This document shows positions 7,751 through 16,024 of a DNA stretch of 23,397 bases, one piece after another; position 1 is the first letter of the stretch, and each line of letters starts with the position of its first letter. The translations under genes were made by a program, and so were the position numbers. The notes under the pieces were generated by a model, which saw only the letters and a list, made by a program, of their open reading frames with translations, did not search any database and was not told the DNA's origin. Source of the DNA: Actinomycetes bacterium (GTDB lineage: Bacteria; Actinomycetota; Actinomycetes; Propionibacteriales; Propionibacteriaceae); the NCBI GenBank assembly GCA_023387135.1, contig JAEWIK010000186.1, positions 1 through 23,397 on the forward strand, written 5' to 3'.

Positions 7751-8112
7751 GGCCGTTACGAAGCTGTTACTCAGACTGAGAAGGGACACCCGAGGCCATG
7801 ATCGCGACACGCTCCACCGGGCTCGCAACCTGCCTCCTTTGCCGCGATGACGAAGCCAGGAGCGACGCTCCGGGATCGCGTCGGCGCCGCCAGGCAGCGG
7901 GCACGCGAGCCCCGAAGAGGTCAGGTTCGCCGTGGACGCCGGCCCAGCACATCGTTGTTGGCTGTCCGGCCGCAGGATACGGTTGCGCTGGTCGGCGACT
8001 TGGTTGCAGCCTTCTCTCGGATGGGCACGACACTTGATCGCGTCGGACAGAGCGTCAGGACACCGGGCTGCTCGCGAGGCAGCCACACAGAGTTCATCGA
8101 TGAAGGGGTCAC
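7751..8112. other. Spacer upstream of the GntR regulator gene
   Basis: I see no credible gene in these 362 bases. Open frames here lack ribosome binding sites and family resemblance. The end of the span has AAGGGG, 5 bases before the GTG of the regulator. I find no third copy of the CCTAGGGT motif and no confident promoter for the regulator. Confidence 0.5.
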
Positions 8113-8808
8113 GTGGCAGCGAAGTATGAGGCCGTTCTCGAGAGCCTTTCCGCCCGCATCGAGAGGATGACGGCCGGGGAGCGCCTTCCGACAGAACAGC
8201 AGCTGGCGTCCGACTTCGGCGTGTCCAATATGACAGTGCGCCGGGCCATCGAGGTGCTTTCGAACGCCAAGCGGATCGTCGGAGTCCCGGGCAGGGGTCT
8301 CTTCGTGGCGCGACCGGCGGTGGTCAAGCAGATGACCCTCGCCTCCTTCACCGACTCGATGCGAGCGGCCGGCCTCACGGCCCGCGCCAAGGTCCTCAGC
8401 ATGGCTCAGCGGCGTTCCACCAAAGAGGAGGCGGAGGAACTGGAGATCCCTGCCGGCGACGCCGTCTACTTCATCGAACGGCTCAGGTTCGGCGGTGACG
8501 TGCCGCTGAGCATCGACCGCTCCCTGCTGCCCGCGCATCTCTTCCCCGGCCTGCTCGGAGTGGATCTCACCGGGTCTCTCTACGAGATCCTGGCTCGGAA
8601 GTACGACACACAGCTCTCCCGCGCCGAGTCACGGGTCTCGGCCGTCCTGCCGTCGCAGGACGACGCAGACCTGCTGACGATCGACGCCACGACTCCCTGC
8701 ATCCGCGTCGTCGCAAAGGGTGCAACGGCCGACGTCGGGGTTGTGGAGCGGACCACCTCGTTGTACCGCGGCGATCGCTACGAACTGCTCATCTCCCCCG
8801 CGTCGTAG
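8113..8808 (+). CDS. GntR family transcriptional regulator with UTRA domain (HutC subfamily)
   Basis: This 231-residue regulator has an N-terminal winged helix (about residues 1-70) with the GntR signature GERLPTEQQLASDFGVSNMT and VRRAIEVL, then a UTRA effector domain (about 85-228) ending YRGDRYEL. UTRA domains of this subfamily bind small effectors, often sugar phosphates such as GlcNAc-6-P in NagR/DasR. The GTG start at 8113 has AAGGGG upstream. It is the only plus-strand gene of the island, diverging from the importer-nanE operon and facing the RpiR gene tail to tail. It most likely represses the importer operon through the CCTAGGGT sites; the effector is unknown. Confidence 0.92.
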   Translation: MAAKYEAVLESLSARIERMTAGERLPTEQQLASDFGVSNMTVRRAIEVLSNAKRIVGVPGRGLFVARPAVVKQMTLASFTDSMRAAGLTARAKVLSMAQRRSTKEEAEELEIPAGDAVYFIERLRFGGDVPLSIDRSLLPAHLFPGLLGVDLTGSLYEILARKYDTQLSRAESRVSAVLPSQDDADLLTIDATTPCIRVVAKGATADVGVVERTTSLYRGDRYELLISPAS

Positions 8809-8894
8809 GCCTACCGACGCAAGGATTGTCACTCCTGCACCGATCGGGCCCAGGCAGGCGAGGACCTCCTGAAGTGAGCCAGAGCCGACGAGCG

Positions 8895-9755
8895 CTAGTA
8901 GAGCTTCTCCAGCACTGAGGCGGCAGCCCTTTCATTGTGGCCACTGGATTCGTCGTATGTCAGGCGATAGTAGGCAAGATAAAGAATCTCGAGCAACAAC
9001 AGCTGCGACATCTTGCCCGCCGTGGAGCCTCCTTGAAGTGGATCCTCATTGGCGCCACACAGAAGCGTGATATGCGACTGGCTTGCCAGCGGCGACTTTG
9101 AGAAGCGGGATATGCACATCACGTTCGCACCGCGTTCTCGGGCCAAGCCGGCGACATGCACCATATCCTTGGTCGCGCCCGAGAAGGAGATGATCAGCGC
9201 TACGTCGCCAGGGGAGAGCGACGCGGTCGCCATGGCCTGCAGATGCGCGTCCGAATGGCACACGAACTTATCGGTGACGCGAAGGAACTTGGCGGCTACA
9301 TCCTGGGCGGTGATCAGTGACGTGCCGACACCGCAAACGACCACACGTTTCGCCGCGACCAGCATGGCCGCCGCCTCTTCGAGTTGGGCGTAGTCGATCA
9401 GCTCCGCAGTGTTCTCCAACACCCTGATGGATGCGGCGAATGCCTTCGCAGCCACCTCACGAAGACCGTCTGCGGCGCCAATCTCGATGTCCCCTTCGAT
9501 GGACGTCGAGTTCGGGCTGCGACTCACAGACTGGGCCAAGTGGAGCTTGAAGTCCTGATAGCCCTTGAGCTTCAGCGTCCTGCAGAATCTGAACACCGTA
9601 CTGTCGGCCACCCCGCAGCGCTCAGCCAGATCGGTGATCGACGTGTACAAGGTTTCCTGCGGATGCGCCAGTACGTACCGCGCCACCTTGGCTTCGGCGT
9701 TGGTGAAGGTGTTGACGTTGGCTCCGATGAGCGGAAGCAGTCCCGGTTCCGTCAC
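8895..9755 (-). CDS. RpiR/MurR family transcriptional regulator (HTH plus SIS domain)
   Basis: The 286-residue protein has an HTH_6 domain (about residues 1-77, with AERCGVADSTVFRFCRTLKLKGYQ carrying the recognition helix) and a C-terminal SIS phosphosugar-binding domain (about 130-260, with VVVCGVGTS and IISFSGATKD). Family members such as NanR of Vibrio and MurR sense amino-sugar phosphates, including ManNAc-6-P. The start was set at GTG 9755 because it overlaps the kinase stop in a GTGA arrangement, with GGGAGG about 8 bases upstream; the longer in-frame extension to 9995 is antisense-like sequence inside the kinase gene. It is the third gene of the oxidoreductase-kinase-regulator operon. 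Confidence 0.92.
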   Translation of the reverse strand: MTEPGLLPLIGANVNTFTNAEAKVARYVLAHPQETLYTSITDLAERCGVADSTVFRFCRTLKLKGYQDFKLHLAQSVSRSPNSTSIEGDIEIGAADGLREVAAKAFAASIRVLENTAELIDYAQLEEAAAMLVAAKRVVVCGVGTSLITAQDVAAKFLRVTDKFVCHSDAHLQAMATASLSPGDVALIISFSGATKDMVHVAGLARERGANVMCISRFSKSPLASQSHITLLCGANEDPLQGGSTAGKMSQLLLLEILYLAYYRLTYDESSGHNERAAASVLEKLY

Positions 9756-10651
9756 AGTTGCAGCCTCCCTTTGTCGAGAGCCAGGAACCCCGATCCGTAG
9801 AGCGCAGCCTTGTTGCCCAGCCGCGCCGCCACGACAGATACGTCTCGCATCGGGGGCATGACGAGAGCTCGCACACGTTCCTCGAGCAGGCTGAGACGAG
9901 TTGGCCCTTCCATGACTCCCCCTCCCACAACGACACGATAGGGGTCGAACACCGCAACGAGTGAAGCGACTCCTGCCGCCACTTCGTCGATCCATCCGTC
10001 GACGAGAGCGGCGGCCTCCGGCTCACCGGCGGCATAGGCCGCCATCACGGCGCGCCCACTATCCCACCGAGGCTCCCCCGCGCTCGCCGCCCGGACGAGC
10101 GCCGACGTCGACGCGTACTGCTCCCAGCAGCCACGGCCACCGCAGACGCAAGGGACTCCCCCGGCATGAGTGACGATGTGACCCAGTTGTCCGGCTCTGC
10201 CGGCTCCGCCGGTCACAAGGCTCCCGTCGCTGACTGCGGCGCCACCGATTCCGGTCCCGATCGTCAGCATCACGAAGTCGCGCAGCCCCCGGGCCGCGCC
10301 CTTCTTTGCTTCGCCGACAGCGGCACAGTGTGCGTCGTTCGCCAGGAAGACGGGGACCCCGAGCGCGTCCTTCAGCCGATCGCCTAGTCGCATCCCGGTG
10401 TAGCCGGGGATGTTGTCATTCGCGTAGGTGATCAGCCCTCGGCGAGAGTCGACCTGACCCGCAGTGCTCACGCCTACGGCGTCATAACTCGCGTAGCGAG
10501 CGGCGACCTGCAGGACGCGCTGGAAGACCGCCTCGCCACCGTCTGTCCCTCGTGAGGCCATCTCGTGAGGATCCGTGAGCACCCCGGTTTCGGCGTCGAA
10601 GACTGCCGCCTTGATCGCGGTGCCACCGATGTCGAGAGTCAGGATTCGCAT
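9752..10651 (-). CDS. ROK family sugar kinase (ManNAc/GlcNAc/glucokinase-like)
   Basis: This 299-residue ROK kinase has the N-terminal phosphate loop LDIGGTAIK (6-14), the catalytic aspartate in LANDAH (Asp106), GTGIGGA (132-138) and the zinc-binding cluster CVCGGRGC (Cys168, 170, 175) after GHIVTH. The hexose-contacting ExGH motif reads GQLGH, with Gln155 where many ROK kinases have Glu. Beside nanE, phosphorylation of ManNAc (a NanK role) is the best guess, but glucokinase or GlcNAc kinase activity cannot be excluded. ATG 10651 fits the conserved MRILTLDIGG start and follows the oxidoreductase stop by 23 bases. The 3' end overlaps the regulator gene. Confidence 0.92.
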   Translation of the reverse strand: MRILTLDIGGTAIKAAVFDAETGVLTDPHEMASRGTDGGEAVFQRVLQVAARYASYDAVGVSTAGQVDSRRGLITYANDNIPGYTGMRLGDRLKDALGVPVFLANDAHCAAVGEAKKGAARGLRDFVMLTIGTGIGGAAVSDGSLVTGGAGRAGQLGHIVTHAGGVPCVCGGRGCWEQYASTSALVRAASAGEPRWDSGRAVMAAYAAGEPEAAALVDGWIDEVAAGVASLVAVFDPYRVVVGGGVMEGPTRLSLLEERVRALVMPPMRDVSVVAARLGNKAALYGSGFLALDKGRLQL

Positions 10652-10674
10652 GTCGAAGGTTGGGCAGTCACGAG

Positions 10675-11673
10675 TCAGACCTCCACCTCGATGCCGGCCG
10701 CCATCGAGCGCTCGATCGCGTCGACGACCCTGAGGCTGTCCAAGGCGTCCTCCGGCGTGATGACCGACTTGGTCCCGTCCAGCACGTTGTTCACGAACGC
10801 AAGGATCTCCTCGCTGAGGTCGCCACTCGGCACGCCGCGGATGTCGAACCAATGCCGTGAGTCCGGGTAGCGGATGGTGTCAGCCACCAGTTTGACGCCC
10901 TGGTCGCAACTGTCGATGTAAGCGACTCCCTTGGTGCCAACCAGCTCCAACTTGTCATCGATGGTCGTCGGAGAGTTCTCGGGGAGCACCCAGCACGCCT
11001 CCAGGCACGCAAGGGCGCCGCTCGGGTAGGTCAGGAGCGCATAGATGACATCCTTCATGCCATGGTCCGCCAGGAGGACGCTCCGCCCACGCGCGAACAC
11101 CTTGGTCGGAGCAGAACCCATGTACCAGTTCACGTAGTCGATGTCGTGGATCATGACGTGCATGCTGAGGTCGGACGCCCCTATGTAGCGTCGAGGGCCG
11201 ATGATCGGGCTGTTGCGGCGTGCATACAAGTGGATGATCTCGCCCAGGTCGCCGTCATCGAGAGCCTGCTTCACCGCCGCGAACCGCTGATCAAAGCGAA
11301 GAAGGAAGCCGACGGTGAAGACCTTGTCGTAGTCCTTCACCAGGTCGTACATCGCCTGCCCGTCGGCGAGATCCTTCGCAAGCGGCTTCTCCAAGAGGAT
11401 GTGCTTTCCGGCCTTGACGGCCGCGGCGACCGCATCGCGGTGCATGTTGTCGGGCAACACGATCGAGACAGCGTCGATGCTCGGGTCCGCGAGCAAGTCG
11501 GCATACTCCTTGTAGGTCGCGCAGCCGAGTTCGGCGCCGAGCGACTCTCGACGCTCGTCGTTCCACTCGCAGATGGCCGCAAGCTCGACGTGCGGAAGCT
11601 TCTTGTAGATCCGTGCGTGATGCCAGCCCATCTGACCGAGGCCGATGACTGCTGCGCGCAATGCCTTCTCCAT
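10675..11673 (-). CDS. Gfo/Idh/MocA family NAD(P)-dependent oxidoreductase
   Basis: The 332-residue protein has an N-terminal Rossmann fold with GLGQMG (11-16), the EKP motif at 95-97 in LLEKPLAKDL, and a C-terminal substrate domain with HVMIHDIDYVNWYMG (172-186), where His176 and Asp177 occupy the usual catalytic region. Relatives oxidise inositol, other sugars or N-acetylated sugars; 2,7-anhydro-Neu5Ac oxidoreductases (RgNanOx, YjhC) belong to this family and sit in nan clusters. That makes a sialic-acid-derivative role possible here but unproven. It is the first gene of the operon, preceded by a TTGACA promoter. It is followed by the ROK kinase and the RpiR regulator. Confidence 0.92.
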   Translation of the reverse strand: MEKALRAAVIGLGQMGWHHARIYKKLPHVELAAICEWNDERRESLGAELGCATYKEYADLLADPSIDAVSIVLPDNMHRDAVAAAVKAGKHILLEKPLAKDLADGQAMYDLVKDYDKVFTVGFLLRFDQRFAAVKQALDDGDLGEIIHLYARRNSPIIGPRRYIGASDLSMHVMIHDIDYVNWYMGSAPTKVFARGRSVLLADHGMKDVIYALLTYPSGALACLEACWVLPENSPTTIDDKLELVGTKGVAYIDSCDQGVKLVADTIRYPDSRHWFDIRGVPSGDLSEEILAFVNNVLDGTKSVITPEDALDSLRVVDAIERSMAAGIEVEV

Positions 11674-11734
11674 GGCGGTTGCCCTTTCCGTGTTCTCGCG
11701 CGCGGGCGCGGCGGGTGATGGGGAGTTGGCCCAG

Positions 11735-11764
11735 AATCTACAGATGGCTGGAAAGTTCTGTCAA
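11735..11764 (-). promoter_or_regulatory. Sigma-70-type promoter of the oxidoreductase-kinase-rpiR operon
   Basis: On the minus strand, TTGACA (complement of 11759-11764) and TAGATT (complement of 11735-11740) are 18 bases apart, placing the start near 11728, about 55 bases before the oxidoreductase ATG. TGGAAA and TTTCCA half-sites (around 11748-11753 and 11780-11785) flank the -35 element as a loose inverted repeat and could be an operator for the RpiR protein. Confidence 0.6.
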
Positions 11765-11828
11765 CTGCTCATCCATGGTCGAAGTTTTTTCCACAGTACC
11801 GAGGACGCAATGGGCTGCACCGGCCTGA

Positions 11829-11886
11829 CATCTGAGGCTCGCCGGGCTCAGGTCAGGAGTGAGAACCTGTCGCCTCGGCCTGTGAG
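11829..11886. repeat. Right 58-bp direct repeat (island boundary, copy B)
   Basis: This copy matches 3319-3376 at 55 of 58 positions in the same orientation. It contains the last codons and stop of the DinB-fold gene, intact here, plus the CTGAG/CTCAG hairpin and the bases that form the end of the peroxiredoxin gene in copy A. The 8,452 bases between the two copies hold the whole sugar cluster. Confidence 0.9.
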
Positions 11887-12435
11887 GGCGGCGATGGCCT
11901 GCGGGCCGAGCCCGCGCAGCAGCGCGAGGTCTCGCAGCAGGGTCAGGACGAGGTGCTGCAGCTCGCCGCTCGGCGGGGCTGCCGGATCGAGGTCGAGGCT
12001 GTGCACCACCAGCTCGAAGGTCCGCGTCGGCAGATAGTCGTCCAGCATCATGACGCCTGCCGGAGTGCGCACCCGCGCCTGGGCGCTCGCACCCCGCACC
12101 CGCGCTCTCGCCGTCTCTGCCAGCCCGCGGACGTGACCCGTCAGGTCGGGGCCCGCGTCGAGTGCCGCCTGGCGGCCCCTGGCGGCCACCGCCTCCTGGT
12201 CGCCACTGGCGAGGGCAGCGAAGTAGGCGGCCGGCCCGGGCACCTCGACGTCGAGGGAAGGGTCTTCCACGAGGTAGGCGTCGACGGTCGCGAGCGCGCG
12301 CGCCGTGTGCGCGATCAGCTCGCGCCGGGTCCAGCTCCCCAACCCCGGTGCCGAGAGGTCGCCGCCTTCCGCCGCCGCCACCCGTCCCAGGAAGTGGTCG
12401 ATGGCGGCAAGGTAGTCCTCACGGGGTGCGTTCAT
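11848..12435 (-). CDS. Maleylpyruvate isomerase N-terminal/DinB-fold family protein
   Basis: This 195-residue helical-bundle protein resembles the actinobacterial group annotated as maleylpyruvate isomerase family or TIGR03083-like. N-terminally it has WTRRELIAHTARALATVDAYL, a variant of the usual W-x3-D/E-L-x-A-H pattern whose His helps bind a metal. A second pattern comes later, TRTFELVVHSLDLD, again with a His suited to metal binding. Related proteins are mycothiol-dependent transferases or isomerases; the substrate is unknown. ATG 12435 is the best match to the family start, with a weak ribosome site. The last 13 codons lie in the right direct repeat, and a copy of that 3' end persists at 3319-3376. 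Confidence 0.82.
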   Translation of the reverse strand: MNAPREDYLAAIDHFLGRVAAAEGGDLSAPGLGSWTRRELIAHTARALATVDAYLVEDPSLDVEVPGPAAYFAALASGDQEAVAARGRQAALDAGPDLTGHVRGLAETARARVRGASAQARVRTPAGVMMLDDYLPTRTFELVVHSLDLDPAAPPSGELQHLVLTLLRDLALLRGLGPQAIAALTGRGDRFSLLT

Positions 12436-12513
12436 GGCTTCACTGTGGCGCCCCGGACCTCGCTCTGCAACGCCGTGACCAGCACAGACCGCGGCAGCGG
12501 ACGATCCCGAACG

Positions 12514-12595
12514 TGCCGGAGAAGGGACTCGAACCCTCACGCCTTGCGGCACAGGAACCTAAATCCTGCGTGTCTGCCAGTTCCACCACTCCGGC
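12514..12595 (-). tRNA. tRNA-Leu (anticodon TAG)
   Basis: The 82-base gene reads on the minus strand. The acceptor stem GCCGGAG/CTCCGGC is perfect, the anticodon stem CAGGA/TCCTG has loop TTTAGGT (anticodon TAG), the long variable arm is TGCCGCAAGGCGT, typical of class II tRNAs, and the T arm contains GGTTCGAGTCC. The discriminator is A and CCA is not encoded. Confidence 0.97.
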
Positions 12596-12646
12596 CGGCG
12601 ACGCGGGGAGTCTATCGTCGTCGTCGGCCCGACGGTCCGTGGTCGG

Positions 12647-13939
12647 TCAGGTGAGGGGACGGAGGGCGGGGTCGTCCGCGGGGAAGCTGCGGACGGGGCC
12701 CGGGCCCGTCCCCGCCGTCTCGAAACGCACCGTCACCACTCCGTGGCCGCTCCCCCACACCCAGCCTGCGCCGAGTTCGTCGTGGACCACGTCGGCACCC
12801 GGCGACCAGCCCAGCGGACGCCTGCTGGGCACGTCCGCGCGCTCCTCCACGACCGGGGCGTCGCCTTCGAGGTCGAACAGCGCTTCCTGCGCGACTCCCG
12901 CGAAGCCCGAGACGCCCACCCCGAGCAGCCTCACCCCGATGCTCGTGTCGAGGCCGTGCAACAACTCCCTGGCGACCGCCGTCACCGCCTCGCTGCGGTC
13001 GGTGGCGCCCATGAGAGTCCGCGACCTGCTGACCGACGAGAAGTCGGGCCAGCGCACCTTCACCGAGATGGTGCGGGCGAACAGTCCCGCCTTGACGAGC
13101 CGCTCCACCACCTGCCGCGCCTGCCTGTCGAGCACCCCGTCCAGCGCCGCCTGCTCGGCGATGTCGTGCTCGAACGTGTCCTCCACCGAGATCGACTTGG
13201 TCTCGCGCTCGGCCTCGACCGGCCTGTCGTCGCGGCCCCACGACAGGTCGAACAGCGTCTCGCCGGCGGCCTTGCCGAGTTCGCGGGTCAGCTCGGCGAG
13301 CGACAGCCGCTGCAGGTCGGCGACCTTGCCGACGCCGAGCTTGGCGAGCCTCTCCATCGTGGCGGGCCCCACGCCGGGGATCGCGCGCGCCGGTAGGTCG
13401 GAGATCGTCGCCACCTCGTCGCCGGGAGCCACGAGCCTGATGCCGTCAGGCTTGGCGAGTTCGCTGGCGACCTTGGCGATGAACTTCGACGACCCGAGCC
13501 CCACGGAGGCGGTCAGCCCTCCCGTCAGTTCCTGCACCCTGGCGCGCAGGTCGGCGGCCAGGTGCAGCAGGTCGGCCTCCTCCAGCGAGCGCCGGGGACC
13601 GGCCGCGAGGTCCACGAACGCCTCGTCCAGGCTGAGCGGTTCGACCAGCGGCGACAACTCGTGCAGCAGCCCCATCACGATGCCGCTCGCCTCGCGGTAG
13701 GCGCCGAACCTGCCCGACAGGAAGGCCGCGTGCGGGCACCGCCGCCGCGCCTCGTGCATGGGCATCGCCGAGCGCACGCCGAACACCCTCGCCTCGTACG
13801 AGGCCGTCGACACCACTCCGCGCTGGCCGAGCCCTCCGACGATCACCGGCTTGCCGCGCAGCGAGGGCTTGTCCCGCTGCTCGACCGCGGCGAAGAACGC
13901 GTCCAGGTCGAGGTGCAGGACGCTGGCTGTCGTGCGCAT
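12647..13939 (-). CDS. dinB: DNA polymerase IV (Y-family translesion polymerase)
   Basis: The 430-residue enzyme bypasses damaged template bases with low fidelity. The palm residues are present: Asp11 in [13 protein letters not shown] and Asp105-Glu106 in SLDEAFVD, with the [14 protein letters not shown] segment at 49-62. A helix-hairpin-helix region ([17 protein letters not shown]) and little-finger domain follow. QEALFDL at about residue 351 matches a beta-clamp binding motif. The C-terminus ([17 protein letters not shown]) is an extension seen in actinobacterial DinP/DinB proteins. ATG 13939 gives the conserved start; upstream in-frame sequence lies within folA. It follows folA by 23 bases, so it is probably the last gene of a nucleotide-metabolism operon. 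Confidence 0.96.
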   Translation of the reverse strand: MRTTASVLHLDLDAFFAAVEQRDKPSLRGKPVIVGGLGQRGVVSTASYEARVFGVRSAMPMHEARRRCPHAAFLSGRFGAYREASGIVMGLLHELSPLVEPLSLDEAFVDLAAGPRRSLEEADLLHLAADLRARVQELTGGLTASVGLGSSKFIAKVASELAKPDGIRLVAPGDEVATISDLPARAIPGVGPATMERLAKLGVGKVADLQRLSLAELTRELGKAAGETLFDLSWGRDDRPVEAERETKSISVEDTFEHDIAEQAALDGVLDRQARQVVERLVKAGLFARTISVKVRWPDFSSVSRSRTLMGATDRSEAVTAVARELLHGLDTSIGVRLLGVGVSGFAGVAQEALFDLEGDAPVVEERADVPSRRPLGWSPGADVVHDELGAGWVWGSGHGVVTVRFETAGTGPGPVRSFPADDPALRPLT

Positions 13940-13962
13940 CCCGCCGCTACGTCCCGGCGCGG

Positions 13963-14613
13963 TCAGGCACCGGAGTTCTGCCGCCGCGTGTAGTGGACGA
14001 AGGCGTAGCCCTCGTGGCGCTCGCGCGACACCTCCTGCCAGAGCGCCGGGTCGATCTCGGGGAAGAAGGCGTCGCCCTCGGGTGCCTGGTCGACCTCGGT
14101 GATGTCGAGGTCGGTGAGCACCGGCCACGCCAGCGCGTACACCTGCGCTCCCCCGGCGACGAACACGGGACGGTCGGGGTCACAGGCGGCGAGCGCCTCT
14201 TCCAGCGTGCGGACCCTGATGACGCGGGTGGGAGGGTCCATCGTCCGCGAGGCCCTCGGGTCCTCCTGCGGCAGTTCCGCCTCACCGGCACGCCACAGCC
14301 CCTCCACGAGGGCGTCGTCCGCCAGCAGCCTGACGGCTTCGCCCACCGCGCCGGAATCACTCGCCACCGACTCGGGCACACCGCGGACGGCGACGTCTGC
14401 CAGCATGGGATCGGGGTGGTCGCGGCTGATGACTATCGAGGTGCGCCCCGGGAGCGGGTCGCCGATGGCGTCGAAGGTCACCCTGCCCATGATCAGGTTC
14501 GACCCCCAGGTGACTGCCTTGAACCGGCGCCAGTCCTCGGGAATCCGCCAGGGGATCTCCCCGGCGCTCCCGATCACCCGGTTGCGTCCCACTGCGGCGA
14601 TGGCGGTAATCAC
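13963..14613 (-). CDS. folA: Dihydrofolate reductase with internal insertion
   Basis: The enzyme reduces dihydrofolate to tetrahydrofolate with NADPH, regenerating cofactor consumed by ThyA next door. Seen: [11 protein letters not shown] (5-15), [13 protein letters not shown] with the catalytic-position acid Asp27, [10 protein letters not shown] (42-51), [11 protein letters not shown] (54-64) and [11 protein letters not shown] (150-160). It has 216 residues, against about 160 for typical bacterial enzymes. The excess lies at about 73-130, between the ISR strand and the TLEEALAA helix, and is acidic, Ala/Pro-rich and unlike known DHFR sequence. The start is GTG 14613, whose AGGAG overlaps the thyA stop codon. 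It lies between thyA and dinB. Confidence 0.94.
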   Translation of the reverse strand: MITAIAAVGRNRVIGSAGEIPWRIPEDWRRFKAVTWGSNLIMGRVTFDAIGDPLPGRTSIVISRDHPDPMLADVAVRGVPESVASDSGAVGEAVRLLADDALVEGLWRAGEAELPQEDPRASRTMDPPTRVIRVRTLEEALAACDPDRPVFVAGGAQVYALAWPVLTDLDITEVDQAPEGDAFFPEIDPALWQEVSRERHEGYAFVHYTRRQNSGA

Positions 14614-14621
14614 GATGGCTC

Positions 14622-15416
14622 CTAGACAGCTATGGGTGCCTTGATGCCCGGGTGGGGGTCATAGTTCACTACCTCGATGTCTGCGAGCTCCCAGGCGTCG
14701 ATCTCGCTCACGGCGGGGTTCAGCCTGAGCGTGGGCAACTGCCTCGGCTCGCGCTCGAGTTGGAGCCGCGCCTGGTCGAGGTGGTTGCTGTAGAGGTGGG
14801 CGTCACCGAGAGTGTGGACGAAGTCACCCACCACGAGCCCGGTCGCCCGGGCGACGAGATGGGTCAGCAACGCGTACGAGGCGATGTTGAAGGGCACTCC
14901 CAGGAAGACATCCGCCGAGCGCTGGTAGAGCTGGCAGGACAGCTTTCCCTCGGCGACGTAGAACTGGAAGAAGGCGTGGCACGGCGGCAGGGCCATCTCG
15001 GGCAACTGGCCGACGTTCCACGCCGAGACGATGTGCCTGCGCGAGTCGGGATTGTTCTTGAGGGAGTCGATGACCCCCTTGATCTGGTCGACGTGCCTGC
15101 CGTCCGGAGTGGGCCACGACCGCCACTGGTAGCCGTAGATCGGGCCGAGGTTGCCGTCGGCGTCCGCCCACTCGTCCCAGATGGTGATGCCGTTCTCGTG
15201 CAGCCAGCCGACGTTGGTGTCGCCGCGCAGGAACCACAGCAGCTCGCCGAAGATCGACCGGGTGTGCAGCTTCTTCGTGGTGAGCAGCGGGAAGCCTTCC
15301 GAGAGGTCGAACCGCATCTGGTACCCGAACACCGAGCGGGTGCCGGTGCCGGTGCGATCGGACTTCTCCACGCCGTGGTCGAGGACGTGGCGCATCAAGT
15401 CCAGGTACTGCCTCAC
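14622..15416 (-). CDS. thyA: Thymidylate synthase ThyA
   Basis: The enzyme methylates dUMP to dTMP using methylene-tetrahydrofolate and produces dihydrofolate for the adjacent FolA. It has 264 residues, exactly the usual ThyA length. Seen: [13 protein letters not shown] (19-31), WFLRGDTNV (61-69), the catalytic Cys146 in [33 protein letters not shown] and the phosphate-binding arginines of RRHIVSAWN. The GTG start at 15416 overlaps the rdgB stop codon as GTGA, so the two are translationally coupled; longer frames upstream lie within rdgB. Confidence 0.98.
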   Translation of the reverse strand: MRQYLDLMRHVLDHGVEKSDRTGTGTRSVFGYQMRFDLSEGFPLLTTKKLHTRSIFGELLWFLRGDTNVGWLHENGITIWDEWADADGNLGPIYGYQWRSWPTPDGRHVDQIKGVIDSLKNNPDSRRHIVSAWNVGQLPEMALPPCHAFFQFYVAEGKLSCQLYQRSADVFLGVPFNIASYALLTHLVARATGLVVGDFVHTLGDAHLYSNHLDQARLQLEREPRQLPTLRLNPAVSEIDAWELADIEVVNYDPHPGIKAPIAV

Positions 15417-16024
15417 TGGTCCTCCCTCAACACGTCTCGCAGGAGAGGCAGCAGCGCTCGCACTGCCTTGCCCCGGTGGCTGATCGCGTCCTTCTGCTCG
15501 GGGGTCAGTTCCGCGTTGGTCTGCGACCTGCCGTTCGCGATGAAGATCGGATCGTAGCCGAAGCCGTTGCCGCCCCTGGGATGCAACACGAGCCTGCCGA
15601 GCATCTCGCCCCGCACCACCCATTCGCGCCCGTCGGGGGCCACCATCGCCATCGCGCACACGAAGCTGGCCGTCCGCTGTTCGGCGTCGGTGTCGGCGAG
15701 CTGCCTGATCAGCAGGTCGAGGTTCCGCTCGTCGGTGGCGTCCGGCCCCGACCAGCGCGCGGACCGCACTCCCGGCATGCCGTTGAGCAGGTCGACCGCC
15801 AGCCCCGAGTCGTCGGCCACCGCCAGTTCACCGGTGGCCTCGGCTGCGGCCCTCGCCTTGATGAGCGCGTTGCCCTCGAAGGTGGTCTCAGTCTCGGCAG
15901 GCTCGGGGTAGCCGGGCAGGTCGTCGAGCCCCACGACACGCGCCTCGACCCCTTCGGCGTCGATCACCCGCCTGAGTTCCGCGGCCTTCTTGCGGTTGTG
16001 GGTCGCCACCACGACTGTCCTCAC
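15413..16024 (-). CDS. rdgB: Non-canonical purine NTP pyrophosphatase (RdgB/HAM1 family)
   Basis: This 203-residue enzyme hydrolyses dITP, XTP and similar deaminated nucleotides to monophosphates, keeping them out of DNA and RNA. Seen: the N-terminal [24 protein letters not shown] (about 48-57), [10 protein letters not shown] with catalytic-region acids, and [11 protein letters not shown] late in the protein, then [10 protein letters not shown] near the end. The GTG start (16022-16024) overlaps the rph stop as GTGA; its own stop overlaps the thyA start the same way. The rph-rdgB pairing is common in actinobacteria. Confidence 0.97.
   Translation of the reverse strand: MRTVVVATHNRKKAAELRRVIDAEGVEARVVGLDDLPGYPEPAETETTFEGNALIKARAAAEATGELAVADDSGLAVDLLNGMPGVRSARWSGPDATDERNLDLLIRQLADTDAEQRTASFVCAMAMVAPDGREWVVRGEMLGRLVLHPRGGNGFGYDPIFIANGRSQTNAELTPEQKDAISHRGKAVRALLPLLRDVLREDQ

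Noticed and set aside
7642..8112. Small gene or riboswitch in the 471-base divergent gap
   Set aside because: Frames there lack ribosome sites and recognisable content; only the promoter and CCTAGGGT sites stand out.
8806..8815. GTAGGCCTAC palindrome at the end of the GntR gene
   Set aside because: It has no loop and no T tract, so it is a poor terminator; a 10-bp palindrome can easily occur by chance.
3319..11886. Island as an insertion sequence or composite transposon
   Set aside because: The terminal repeats are direct and include pieces of host genes; no transposase, terminal inverted repeats or short target duplication was seen.
12162..13700. 512-codon plus-strand frame crossing tRNA-Leu and dinB
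   Set aside because: It runs through a tRNA gene and antisense to a clear polymerase gene, so it is not a real gene.
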